From: CAJQQK01 sp963696075
GTDB taxonomy: Bacteria; Pseudomonadota; Alphaproteobacteria; Rhizobiales; Hyphomicrobiaceae
Assembly (NCBI GenBank): GCA_963696075.1
Contig: CAVOJD010000006.1
Location: 372,001 to 436,000, forward strand
Length of the DNA: 64,000 nt
Direction of reading: 5' to 3'
The notes beneath the pieces are model-generated. The model was given only the letters and a program-made list of their open reading frames with translations. It was not told where the DNA came from and did not search any database. How positions within the stretch are numbered: position 1 is the first letter of the stretch; each line of letters begins with the position of its first letter. Both the position numbers and the translations under genes were made by a program. Below, one piece after another: positions 41,697 to 50,326 of this stretch.

Positions 41697-42413
41697 TTAC
41701 TGGATGGAATTCATGAACAGCTTTTGGCGTGTGAACAGCTCTTTTTTCAAGCTATCAGGGCGAGACAGGTCTGACACTTCAACTTTGGTTACACCGCCTT
41801 GCATGTCCGTGGTCACCCACCCGGCAAGCTCCGTCGCCTGCCCCTTCGCGAGATAAACGGTAATCTGGCCAGGCGCGTCGGGCGACTTGTCCGTCAAGGT
41901 CACCGCGATTTGCGCGTCGGTCTGCTCGACCGCGAGGATCTTGGCGTCCCGCAGCAGGTCGACGTTCTCTCTCAGCAGGATGCGGAACGGCGTATTTTCG
42001 AGGCTGTAGACGTCCTCGTTCTTCAGGTCGAGATCCTGGATCGCAAGATAGGTGCCGTCTGAAACGATGACCTGGCGGCTCGGCCGGCGATAGTCGAACC
42101 GGAACCGACCCGGCCGCAGGAGATAGAATTGCCCCTTCTGCACGCGCTTGTCCGGGTTGGTTTGCTCGAAGCGGCCTTTCAGTGCGTTGACTTCATTGAA
42201 GTACGTGTTGACCGCCTGGATCGCGGCGACCTGTTCGGCGCTGAGAGCCTGGCCGCTGGTCTCGGGTTGCGGCTGGACCTTGCTGTCCCACCCGGCGCCG
42301 ACCGGATTGGCCGGCTTGGCCTTCTCCTGGGCAGCGGCCCCGAGAGGTAGCGCAACGGCAGCCAGCGACACGCAAACCGCCGTCACGATGACTGATTTAG
42401 AAAATCTCGTCAT
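41697..42413 (-). CDS. lolA: Outer-membrane lipoprotein carrier protein LolA family
   Basis: A 238-residue periplasmic protein. Signal peptide at 1-28 (SVIVTAVCVSLAAVALPLGAAAQ). The mature part is the LolA open barrel: AVNTYFNEVNALKGRFEQTN, KGQFYLLRPGRFRFDYRRPS, VIVSDGTYLAIQDLDLKNED and TPFRILLRENVDLL, with the hydrophobic lining residues and the conserved Arg (RFDYRRP). LolA carries lipoproteins from the inner membrane to LolB. The ATG at 42413 is chosen because a signal peptide begins there. It is longer at the N terminus (mature residues 29-60, Pro-rich) than E. coli LolA, as usual in alphaproteobacteria. Confidence 0.88.
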   Translation of the reverse strand: MTRFSKSVIVTAVCVSLAAVALPLGAAAQEKAKPANPVGAGWDSKVQPQPETSGQALSAEQVAAIQAVNTYFNEVNALKGRFEQTNPDKRVQKGQFYLLRPGRFRFDYRRPSRQVIVSDGTYLAIQDLDLKNEDVYSLENTPFRILLRENVDLLRDAKILAVEQTDAQIAVTLTDKSPDAPGQITVYLAKGQATELAGWVTTDMQGGVTKVEVSDLSRPDSLKKELFTRQKLFMNSIQ

Positions 42414-42738
42414 AGGTCCCCCAAAGGCCTGCTTGATGTCATCCAGCGACGTTCTGCGACGTTGCTGCGCCGGTTGAGCCGGCATCCGTTTGAAGCCCAT
42501 CCCGGGCGACCCGAGTCGCCTGACGCTTCATCGCGTCTGTCGCATAGCGCAACTCAGAAGCGAACGCACGCCATGGCTGCCGATTGCAGTGGATGAACGC
42601 TACAACTCCGCACTCACGCGACAATTTGGACAAAATGACGGCAGGCGCAACCGAGCACCCTCAGCCCGCGGAAATTGTCGATTCCGCGTGCGCAAATAGT
42701 GACAGGTGGCGCGCCAACTGCAGGCTTGATGCAGAGGC
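42414..42738. other. Gap between two minus-strand secreted-protein genes
   Basis: About 325 bases. It must contain the promoter of lolA (minus strand). The only frame of note is an N-terminal extension of LolA starting at 42500, which would hide the signal peptide and is rejected. I see no RNA gene or clear operator. Confidence 0.5.
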
Positions 42739-43251
42739 CTAGAGCTGGCGTTCCGGAGCGGTGCCCTGCTCGCGCTCAAGCCGCTTCAAGCGGTCCTGGA
42801 ATTTGCGCAGCATGGTCTCGAAGTAGTCGAATGCCTGGTCGACGTCCTTCTCCGACGGCAGCTTGAAGGTGTGCTGACGCGCCGGCCTTCCCGCGCCCGG
42901 CCCTCTGAGGCCCAGGAGCTCTTCAAGCCGGGCAATCTCGTCTTTGAGCTCCTGATTTTCACGCTGCACCGCTGCGGCGTCCCTGTCGCCCTCGCCCCGC
43001 TCCGCCTTGGCGGTCTGGTCATTCGCATTCGCGATGTCCCGGCAACTCCATGAGCTGCCGTCTTTGCGGCATAGCGAGACGGCGCCGGTCTCAGTATCCA
43101 GTCGAACGAAACCTTCGTCCGTCTTGTGCATCGTATAGCGCCCGGGCCCGCGATCCTGCGCGCTGGCGCTCGTGGCTGCAGCGGCGACAAGGCTGGCGCC
43201 GAGCAGCAGGCTTGCGATGGCGATCGTCACTCTTTGCTCTTTCAACACCAT
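42739..43251 (-). CDS. Secreted protein with coiled-coil tail, conserved in alphaproteobacteria, unknown function
   Basis: A 170-residue protein. Signal peptide residues 1-31 (IAIASLLLGASLVAAAATSASAQ). Then a small domain RYTMHKTDEGFVRLDTETGAVSLCRKDGSSWSCRD, with two Cys likely forming a disulfide; this GxYxM...GxxRLDTxTGxVSxC pattern is a recurring alphaproteobacterial motif. Residues 85-115 form a charged helix (VQRENQELKDEIARLEELL) with heptad-like spacing, and residues 125-165 another (VDQAFDYFETMLRKFQDRLKRLER). Probably an envelope-associated coiled-coil protein. GGAG lies 5 bases before the start. No informative neighbour. Confidence 0.75.
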   Translation of the reverse strand: MVLKEQRVTIAIASLLLGASLVAAAATSASAQDRGPGRYTMHKTDEGFVRLDTETGAVSLCRKDGSSWSCRDIANANDQTAKAERGEGDRDAAAVQRENQELKDEIARLEELLGLRGPGAGRPARQHTFKLPSEKDVDQAFDYFETMLRKFQDRLKRLEREQGTAPERQL

Positions 43252-43687
43252 GTTACTCCGGGTTTTTGATGGGTTCGACGACGCGCGGTCCCGACCTCAA
43301 CCGTCCCGGTGCAGCTCAGTTTTGAGGTGACGCTGCCAGGGCGACGGGGAGATGGCGAAGGGAGATTTAAAGTCTCCCGACCGCGTTATGTCCCTCATAT
43401 AGGAAATATTGGCGCCGAATTCATCAAGTGCTTTCCCTTGGACAGCGGTCGCTGGCCTCCTGGCGAGTCTTCAAAGTAAAAAGCCTCCCCAATTAAGTAT
43501 AGGGAGAAAAAATGGACCTATATAGCGGGAAGCGAACGATTTTTACTATCCCATTAAGGTTACATTTACCGCGAATCACCACCTTCGGAAGGCAAGGTCT
43601 GCTGTCAGTGCGCGTCGGGACCAAAGGTTGAAACTGCCCACCACCCTTCGGGCAGTCTGGCTAGGACGCGACACCGCAGGGATGACG
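43252..43687. other. AT-rich divergent region upstream of the PodJ-like gene
   Basis: About 436 bases, notably AT-rich around 43470-43570, between the secreted coiled-coil protein (minus) and the PodJ-like gene (plus). It holds a candidate CtrA/CcrM cluster listed next. An inverted repeat CTCCC...GGGAG at 43484-43505 is weak. No gene is supported. Confidence 0.5.
43554..43577 (+). promoter_or_regulatory. Candidate CtrA box plus GANTC methylation site upstream of the PodJ-like gene
   Basis: TTAAG-GTTACA-TTTAC (43554-43569) matches the CtrA consensus TTAAC-N6-TTAAC at 8 of 10 positions, and GAATC at 43573-43577 is a GANTC (CcrM/GcrA) site. They lie about 115-135 bases upstream of the start. 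Both are hallmarks of alphaproteobacterial cell-cycle promoters; the match is modest. Confidence 0.35.
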
Positions 43688-46654
43688 ATGACCGACAACG
43701 ACAGCAAAAATCAGCCGAACGAAGAATTCGGGCTCGATCAGCCCGCGCAATCGGTTCAGTCCAACGAGACTGAAGCAGATCAGATCTCGAACGCCGTCTC
43801 GAACGTGGCGCAACGCCTGTCGGGCAGCAACGACGAGCAGGCCGACATCATGAACGCCATGCAGCGCCGTTTCGAGCGCATCCAAGAGCGCACCGAAGAA
43901 GCAAAACGCGGCGTCACCGCCGACAATGGTGCGGTGTTCGCCAAGGTTGAGGCCGCGATCGCCAATCTGACGAGCAAGGTCGAAAATCAGGCCAGCGCTC
44001 CCCCGTCGCCCGAACCGTCGCCCGAACCGTCGACGACTCCCGCCTTGGAACCGATGGCTCCCGCCACGGAGCCGATGGCGCCTGCGTTTGGCGCAACGAC
44101 CACGTCGTTGACGGACTCCGATGTTTGGAGCCGAGCCACCGCAGAAGCGCTGACAAGCCACTACGAGGCTGAAGGTCTGGCCGACGCTGACCCGGTAACG
44201 CCCGCGCCGGAACCCGGGATGTCACGTCCCGCGCAACCCGCGAGCCCGCCAGCCCCCATGGCGGCCGAAGAACCCGGCAACCTGGCCGCAGCCTCCACGA
44301 CCGCCCTTGCAGCCCTTGCCGGCACCACGATGGCCACCGAAAGTGACAACGCCCCTCAACAACTACCAGGCCCAGGCGTATCGCAGCCAATCGCCGATGG
44401 CGCTGGCGCCGAGGTCGTCTACGTTGGCGGCGCACCGGTCACGCCGTCCAACAATTGGCTCGCCGAGCGCTTTGAAGATCTCGCCATCCGCCTCGACACG
44501 ATCACGGGCGGCACCGCGACGGATGCAAGCCTCGTGGCGCTGCTCGATCGCCTGACCAAGCTCGAAGACCGCATCGACACCGTGCTCGCAGGCAACACTG
44601 GCAGCGGCGAATCCGGCGGCAGTCTTCATGACATCGAGATGTGCATTGCCGAGATCGCAAGCCAACTCGAGACGACCAACACCGAGGTCGCCCGTATCGC
44701 TGCCATTGAGGAGCAGATCACGCAATTCACACAGCGCATCGCCGACGGCAGCACGGCCGGTGGGGCCGCCCTGTTCGATCCGCAGTCGATCGCGGATCTC
44801 GTTGCCGATCGCATGGCGTCGCGCCCGATGGCGCTGGCCAGCGGCGATGCCAGCTACGGCGCCCTCGAGCAGGCCGGAATCGGCGAGCTCACCGTCATGA
44901 TGAAAGACTTCATGAACGAGCGACGCACCGAAGGGGATCACGCGAATGCCGTTCTCGACACCATGCAACAGACGATCATGCGTCTTCTCGATCGCATGGA
45001 TGCGCTCGAAACGGCGCAGCGCTCACCCTCGCAGTCGGGTGCGGCCTGGGTGGCGCCGGCCGGACTCGACGCGCCGGCTGTCGCAGCCGTTGCCCAACCC
45101 GCTTCCGTTGCGGGCGCTGCAGCCTCCCATGCGCCGGCAGCGGGCCTTGATGCCGACGATGACCTGTTCGACGACGAGATCTTCGAGGACGAAGGCCCCG
45201 CTCCCGCATTCGGCCGGCGTGCAGGCGCCAGGTCGCCCGCCCACTCGGAGCCGGACATTGATGCCGCACACGACGATGACGGCAGGCAAAGCCTTCAGCG
45301 CCTCAAGGAGGTTGTCGGGCAATTCGACGATGAGCCGGAAACGGCCGAGCCCGAGCCAGCGCCTGCGGCCCGTCAGGATCGCCGTCCCGGCGCCCCCCGC
45401 ACACCGTCTGCCACGGACGCCAAGCCCGGCGCGCGGCCACGTCGCAAAGCGCGCAAGCCAGGTGACCTCGCCGAGGATCGCAGCCGCTTCGTCAACGCCG
45501 CGCGCGCCGCGGCTGCGAGCGCCAACCAGCGTGTGAGGATGGCTGGCGACGCCGCCGACGCAACCAATGATGGCGAAGAAGAACTCGTCCTGGCGGGCGG
45601 CAGCCCGATAGCCCGGCCCAAAGGCGCCAAAAAAGGAGCGAAGAAGGCGGCGGCGCAGTCGTCCACCCGCACACGTCTCCTCGTCGCAGCCTTGGCGCTT
45701 CTCGTGGTCGGCCTTGGCGCAACGAAGTTCGTCTCCGGCTTCAAGCTCAATATCCCGGGCTTCGGCCCGGCCGCCACCTCCCAGCAGAACTCCGCCGTCG
45801 AGAGCGGGACCAGCATCGCAGCCGCACCGGCCGGCGAAGCAGTGCCGGTGGTGACGTCGCAGGCCGTCCCGGCGCAAGCCGCTGAGTCTGAGCCGCAGCT
45901 GGTCCTGAACGAGCGTCTGGTTCAGTCTGCCGCCATCGGTCCCGAGGATAGCATTGCAGCCAGCGCGGATGCGGGCCAGCCGATCGGCGGCGTGTCCCGC
46001 AAGCAGCTCCCCTCCGCCCGCGTCGGACCACTCTCCATGCGCCTTGCCGCCGCCAACGGCGATCCCTCAGCCCAGTTTGCAGTCGCCGCGCGATTTGCGG
46101 AAGGCCGCGGCGTCGATCAGGACTTCGGCGAAGCCGTCAAATGGTACCAGTTGTCCGCGGCAAGCAGCTTCGCGCTTTCCCAGTATCGCCTCGGCACGCT
46201 CTATGAGCGCGGCCTCGGCGTCGAAAAGGACGTCCAGCGCGCCCGCGTCTGGTACGAGCGCGCCGCCGCCAAGGGCAACGTGAAGGCGATGCACAACCTC
46301 GCCGTTCTCGCAGCCGGCACCGGCGCGGGCACACCGGACTACGCCAAGGCCTCGCGCTGGTTCACCGCCGCCGCCGAGTATGGTCTGGGGGATAGCCAGT
46401 TCAATCTCGCCATCCTCTATCAGCACGGTCTCGGCGTCGAAAAGGACGAGGCCCAGGCCTATCAGTGGTTCTCCCTCGCCGCCCTCTCCGGAGACGGCGA
46501 AGCGGGCAAGCGCAAGGCCGAGGTTGCAGCCTCGATCGGTGCTGCGAAGGCGGCCGAGATCGACCGCGTCGTGGGGCAGTGGCAGCGCCGGCAGTCGGAC
46601 AAAATGGCAAACGATCCCCACGTCGCCAGCCAGAATTGGCAGCGCAACGGCTAA
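43688..46654 (+). CDS. PodJ-like polarity/localisation protein with coiled coils, one membrane helix and SEL1 repeats
   Basis: A 988-residue protein (start 43688, with GCAGGG about 7 bases upstream; 43682 and a TTG at 43628 are alternatives). Residues 20-95 are an acidic coiled coil, 100-230 Pro/Ala-rich, 265-450 helical with coiled-coil character, 480-640 acidic and basic low complexity, about 660-683 one membrane helix (RLLVAALALLVVGLGATKF), then a periplasmic linker and three to four SEL1 repeats from about 795 to 945 (ARFAEGRGVDQDFGEAVKWY, YERGLGVEKDVQRARVWYE, YQHGLGVEKDEAQAYQWFS). Same plan as PodJ of Caulobacter and PdhS-linked polarity factors. It ends in a strong terminator. Confidence 0.85.
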   Translation: MTDNDSKNQPNEEFGLDQPAQSVQSNETEADQISNAVSNVAQRLSGSNDEQADIMNAMQRRFERIQERTEEAKRGVTADNGAVFAKVEAAIANLTSKVENQASAPPSPEPSPEPSTTPALEPMAPATEPMAPAFGATTTSLTDSDVWSRATAEALTSHYEAEGLADADPVTPAPEPGMSRPAQPASPPAPMAAEEPGNLAAASTTALAALAGTTMATESDNAPQQLPGPGVSQPIADGAGAEVVYVGGAPVTPSNNWLAERFEDLAIRLDTITGGTATDASLVALLDRLTKLEDRIDTVLAGNTGSGESGGSLHDIEMCIAEIASQLETTNTEVARIAAIEEQITQFTQRIADGSTAGGAALFDPQSIADLVADRMASRPMALASGDASYGALEQAGIGELTVMMKDFMNERRTEGDHANAVLDTMQQTIMRLLDRMDALETAQRSPSQSGAAWVAPAGLDAPAVAAVAQPASVAGAAASHAPAAGLDADDDLFDDEIFEDEGPAPAFGRRAGARSPAHSEPDIDAAHDDDGRQSLQRLKEVVGQFDDEPETAEPEPAPAARQDRRPGAPRTPSATDAKPGARPRRKARKPGDLAEDRSRFVNAARAAAASANQRVRMAGDAADATNDGEEELVLAGGSPIARPKGAKKGAKKAAAQSSTRTRLLVAALALLVVGLGATKFVSGFKLNIPGFGPAATSQQNSAVESGTSIAAAPAGEAVPVVTSQAVPAQAAESEPQLVLNERLVQSAAIGPEDSIAASADAGQPIGGVSRKQLPSARVGPLSMRLAAANGDPSAQFAVAARFAEGRGVDQDFGEAVKWYQLSAASSFALSQYRLGTLYERGLGVEKDVQRARVWYERAAAKGNVKAMHNLAVLAAGTGAGTPDYAKASRWFTAAAEYGLGDSQFNLAILYQHGLGVEKDEAQAYQWFSLAALSGDGEAGKRKAEVAASIGAAKAAEIDRVVGQWQRRQSDKMANDPHVASQNWQRNG

Positions 46655-46712
46655 CCTGCGACGCCACGCGGTCGGCCAGCACCCTGCCGCGCGAACGATA
46701 ATCGAGCACAGC

Positions 46713-46745
46713 GCGCCCCGGTTCGTCTGGACCGGGGCGCTTTTT
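46713..46745 (+). terminator. Rho-independent terminator of the PodJ-like gene; the rest of 46655-47007 is empty
   Basis: Perfect 10-base stem GCGCCCCGGT / ACCGGGGCGC around loop TCGTCTGG, followed by TTTTT. It ends the PodJ-like transcript 58 bases after its stop. In the remaining gap to 47007 I see no gene or clear operator; it must hold the promoter of the TauE/SafE gene. Confidence 0.88.
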
Positions 46746-47007
46746 CAGCATATCTGGCATGCACGTTTGCCAAGCCTTGTAAGGTTTACTCCCGGCGTGT
46801 GATCGCGCATGCCACTATGACCGATTAGAGCATCTCGCCTGGCAGGGAAATCCGCCGCAAGGATTGACCTCAGCCGCAGGGCGGGTTTTGAAGTCTGATT
46901 AAGCGTCGATTGTCCCCGTTGATCGGTGCATACCGCTTGCCTTGCGTCTGTGCGGGCAGCATACCTGAACTGAATTCCACCCCACTCGCCGATCCTGGAC
47001 CGATTGC

Positions 47008-47937
47008 ATGAATTTCTATCTGCCCATCGCCGAGATGTCCGTGAACATCTTCATCTTCCTCGGCATGGGCGGTACGGTTGGGTTTCTTTCCGGCATGTTC
47101 GGCGTTGGCGGCGGCTTTCTGATGACCCCGCTCTTGATCTTTTCCGGCATTCCGCCGGCCGTCGCCGTCGGCACCGAAGCTGCCCAGATCGTCGCCTCCT
47201 CCGTGTCCGGCGCCATGGCGCAGTGGCGCCGCAAGAACGTCGACTTCAAGATGGGCACGATCCTCCTCATCGGCGGTCTCATCGGCTCGGTCTTCGGCGT
47301 CCAACTGGTCAAGTGGCTGCGGGAGGCGGGTCAGTTCGACATCGTTGTCTCGCTGAGCTACGTCACCTTCCTCGGCGTGATCGGCACCTTGATGATGATC
47401 GAGAGCATCAGCGCCATCCGCAAATCACACAAGGGCCAGTCATCGACGGGCCGCCGGCCGGGCCAGCACAATTGGATTCACGGCCTCCCGTTCAAAATGC
47501 GCTTCCATCGCTCGAAGCTCTACATCTCCGCCATCCCGCCCCTCCTGATCGGCGGCCTGGTCGGCGTGCTCGCAGCGATCATGGGGGTTGGCGGCGGCTT
47601 CATCATGGTCCCTGCAATGATCTATCTCCTGCGCGTGCCAACCAACGTTGTCGTCGGCACGTCGCTCTTCCAGATCGTTTTCGTCACCGCCGCAACCACC
47701 ATCCTGCACGCCTATCAGAACCACACTGTCGACATCGTCCTCGCACTCCTGCTCATGGTCGGCGGCGTTATTGGTGCCCAGTTTGGCGCCGTCGCGGGCG
47801 AAAAGCTCAAGGGCGAGCAACTTCGCTTCCTCCTTGCTGGTCTGGTGATGGCCGTCTGTGCCCGGATGGCCTGGGGTTTGATTGCGGTCCCCGAGGAAGT
47901 TTATTCGATCGCGCCGGCGCTCGGGGGTGGTCATTGA
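47008..47937 (+). CDS. TauE/SafE family sulfite/organic-anion exporter
   Basis: A 309-residue membrane protein with 8-9 predicted helices in two repeated halves. The family signature is the twice-occurring G-x-GG: first MFGVGGGFLMTPLLIFSGI (about residues 31-49), then IMGVGGGFIMVPAMIYL (about 191-207), each followed by a VGT motif (VAVGTEAAQI, VVVGTSLFQI). The loop between the halves (RKSHKGQSSTGRRPGQHN) is basic and cytoplasmic. These transporters export sulfite, sulfoacetate, taurine-derived anions or other carbon-sulfur compounds. The stop overlaps the next gene by one base (TGATG), so the pair is translationally coupled. Confidence 0.92.
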   Translation: MNFYLPIAEMSVNIFIFLGMGGTVGFLSGMFGVGGGFLMTPLLIFSGIPPAVAVGTEAAQIVASSVSGAMAQWRRKNVDFKMGTILLIGGLIGSVFGVQLVKWLREAGQFDIVVSLSYVTFLGVIGTLMMIESISAIRKSHKGQSSTGRRPGQHNWIHGLPFKMRFHRSKLYISAIPPLLIGGLVGVLAAIMGVGGGFIMVPAMIYLLRVPTNVVVGTSLFQIVFVTAATTILHAYQNHTVDIVLALLLMVGGVIGAQFGAVAGEKLKGEQLRFLLAGLVMAVCARMAWGLIAVPEEVYSIAPALGGGH

Positions 47938-48914
47938 TGGCTCCCGCCCCGCTCACCCGATCAAGACTGTGCCGCATCATCCTGGCAGCCGTTGGCCTCT
48001 GTTGCAGCCTGCTTGCAGCTCTCCCGGCCGCCGCCCAGACGACAGGTGGCGAGACCTCGGGTGAACAGACACCGGCCGGCCGGACACCGACCGGCCAGTC
48101 GTCGGGCGTCCAGACCTCCGGCACCAAGACCAACCAGATGCAGCGCTCGGTCCCGGCCGCCCAGGCCGTCCCGCAGGACCTGCCGAAGGAGCGTGTCCAT
48201 GCCGACATCTCGACGCGCAGCGTCCGCGTCACCTCGAGTTTCACCGGCACTGAGATCATCATCTTCGGCGCCATCCAGTACGGTCGTCCTGAATACGTCG
48301 CCACCGACGACATCTACGACATCGTCGTGCTTGTCGAAGGCACCGCCCAGCCGCTCGTCGCCCGCCGCAAGAGCCGCGTTGGCGGCATCTGGATCAACAC
48401 CAACTCGCTGACATTTGAGAGCGTGCCGAGCTACTACGCGATTTCGTCCACCCGCCCGCTCGAGGAAATTGCCGACCCGATTGTTCTTCGCAACAATGAC
48501 ATCGGCTTCGAGCAGGTCCGCATGCAGCCTGTCAGTGGTTGGGAGTCGGGCATGACAACAGCCGACCTGCGGGAATTCCGCGAGGCCGTCATCCGCCTCA
48601 AGATCCGCGATGGGCTCTACAAGCAGGACGATTACAGCGTCGCCTTTGTCGGCGGCGCCTCCCTCTTCCGCACCGCCATCGACCTTCCCGCAAACATTCC
48701 CGTCGGCACTCTGACCGCCCGCGTCTTTCTGTTTCGCTCAGGCCAGGTGCTCGACAAGTTCCAAACCCAGGTTCGCATGCAGCGCGAAGGTGTCGAGCGC
48801 TTCCTGTTCGACTTCGCCTTCGGCTATCCCTTGATTTACGGCATCGTCGCCGTTCTCATTGCCGCTGGCGCGGGCCTTGCCGCCTCCTCCTACTTCGGGC
48901 GTCGCCGCGGCTGA
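47937..48914 (+). CDS. TIGR02186-type membrane protein, partner of the TauE/SafE exporter
   Basis: A 325-residue protein. Signal peptide residues 1-33 (RIILAAVGLCCSLLAALPAA), a low-complexity Thr/Gly/Ser linker (34-75, GGETSGEQTPAGRTPTG), an extracytoplasmic domain of about 200 residues (ERVHADISTRSVRVTSSFTG, EIIIFGAIQYGRPEY, GGIWINTNSLTFESVPSYYAI), and one C-terminal helix (LIYGIVAVLIAAGAGLAAS) ending FGRRRG. I recognise this as the alphaproteobacterial TIGR02186 family, regularly encoded after TauE/SafE. The one-base overlap supports a two-component export or sensing unit. Substrate and role unknown. Confidence 0.85.
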   Translation: MAPAPLTRSRLCRIILAAVGLCCSLLAALPAAAQTTGGETSGEQTPAGRTPTGQSSGVQTSGTKTNQMQRSVPAAQAVPQDLPKERVHADISTRSVRVTSSFTGTEIIIFGAIQYGRPEYVATDDIYDIVVLVEGTAQPLVARRKSRVGGIWINTNSLTFESVPSYYAISSTRPLEEIADPIVLRNNDIGFEQVRMQPVSGWESGMTTADLREFREAVIRLKIRDGLYKQDDYSVAFVGGASLFRTAIDLPANIPVGTLTARVFLFRSGQVLDKFQTQVRMQREGVERFLFDFAFGYPLIYGIVAVLIAAGAGLAASSYFGRRRG

Positions 48915-49039
48915 GGCGGGCAGCGTCCTCAAAGCCTCTCGCAGTTGTGAAATCGGTTGACCACCGGCCCCCTCGACATGGCCCGCATCCTGTCCGACAC
49001 AGGGTCTCCGACCTTGGCCACTCAAAACTCCGGCAAAGC

Positions 49040-49891
49040 ATGATCGACCCAAAGCAGCCCTTGCTCGTCTTCGGCGGGCCCTACTCGAATTTCGACGCCA
49101 CCCAGGCCCTGTTCCGGGAAGCCGAACGCCTCGGTCTTCCGAAATCCAACATCATCTGCACCGGTGACGTGATTGCCTATGCCGCCCGCCCGGAAGAGAC
49201 CGCGCAACTGATCAGGCAGGCGGGCATCCGGGTCGTCGCGGGCAATTGCGAGGTCCAGCTTGCAGCTGGCGCAGAGGACTGCGGCTGCGGTTTTTCCGAT
49301 GGCTCCGCCTGCGATCTGCTGGCGCGTGGCTGGTATCCCTTCGCGCTCGCCCACACCAGCCGGGCGACCTGCGATTGGATGGCAACCCTCCCCCCGCGTC
49401 TCGACCTCGACTACGCCGGCTTCCGCATTGCCATCCTTCACGGCGGCGCACACCAGAACAATCGCTTCCTGTTCGCCTCCGAAAGCGCGGCCCTCGAGGC
49501 CGAAATGGCGCTGGCCGCCGCCGACCGGCCCTGCGACGTCGTCATCGCCGGACATGCCGGCATCCCATTCATAAGGCGCCTCTCGCAGGGCACCTGGGTC
49601 AACGCGGGCGTGATCGGCATGCCCGCCAACGACGGGACGACGGATGGCTGGTATGCTCTGTTTACGGCGCGTGCGGACGGTCTCGAGATATCCCTCAAGC
49701 GCCTCGCCTATGACCATGTGGCGGCTGCCGCCGCCATGCGCCGCGCCGGCCACGCCAACGGTTATGCCCGAACACTGATCACCGGCGTCTGGCCGAGCTT
49801 TGACATTTTGCCCGAGGCAGAGCGCGCTGAGGCCGGCCAACCCATTGCTGAGACAACTCAAGTGTTGCCCGCAGTGCCCATTCCGGCATAA
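49040..49891 (+). CDS. Metallophosphoesterase family protein
   Basis: A 283-residue protein with calcineurin-like fold: start LLVFGGPYSNFDATQALFRE (in place of DxHGN-type D-x-H the first motif is FGGPYSN, with N residues), ICTGDVIAYAARPEET (GD motif), VVAGNCEVQL (GNxE in place of GNHD), IAILHGGAHQNNRFLFAS (metal His), and VIAGHAGIPFIRRLSQGTWVNAGVIG (GHxG and NxGS-like). The first metal-ligand Asp and His are replaced, yet the remaining motifs match the YfcE/PrpE-type serine/threonine or 2-phospho phosphoesterases used in signalling. The ATG at 49040 is the first good start after the TIGR02186 gene. Confidence 0.75.
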   Translation: MIDPKQPLLVFGGPYSNFDATQALFREAERLGLPKSNIICTGDVIAYAARPEETAQLIRQAGIRVVAGNCEVQLAAGAEDCGCGFSDGSACDLLARGWYPFALAHTSRATCDWMATLPPRLDLDYAGFRIAILHGGAHQNNRFLFASESAALEAEMALAAADRPCDVVIAGHAGIPFIRRLSQGTWVNAGVIGMPANDGTTDGWYALFTARADGLEISLKRLAYDHVAAAAAMRRAGHANGYARTLITGVWPSFDILPEAERAEAGQPIAETTQVLPAVPIPA

Positions 49892-50199
49892 TCGTGCCGA
49901 AGTCGCGCGCCAAAGGGTATCATTTGCGCCATTTCCGGAAAGACGGTCTGGGTTAAAAGGGCTTAGCCGTGGTGTCGCCCTCGCCAGCAAAACACGACGT
50001 CCCCCATTCGAAACCCTCGCCTGGCTTCCAGTTGGAGAAAAAATGAGAAAAATCAAAGAATTAATGAATAGAATTTGCGTCTGAAACGCAGTCTGGATGC
50101 GGAAGCCGTTCTCTTCGCTGGCTTTCGTTACCAATTTCTAAATTTATACCCCAAATTAACTACCGCTAAGTTTAGTATTGGGTAATGTTCTGTCGCATG

Positions 50200-50221
50200 A
50201 CATGACGTGCACCCGTCATGT
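50200..50221. promoter_or_regulatory. Dyad in the AT-rich region upstream of the OmpA-family gene
   Basis: ACATGAC-GTGCACCC-GTCATGT, perfect 7-base arms. It lies 105 bases upstream of the OmpA start, within a 435-base gap (49892-50326) that is clearly AT-rich at 50040-50185 and holds no supported gene. A TTAACTACCGCTAAG at 50157-50171 resembles a degenerate CtrA half-site pair. Confidence 0.4.
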
Positions 50222-50326
50222 ATAGAGAGCGCGCGTCAACCTCGAGCATGAGGTCCGGGTTTGGCCTGGATCAAGAGACTGTCTGGCGCGCAGGGTTCGC
50301 CATTGTAGGGCGAACAGGAGTTGAGT

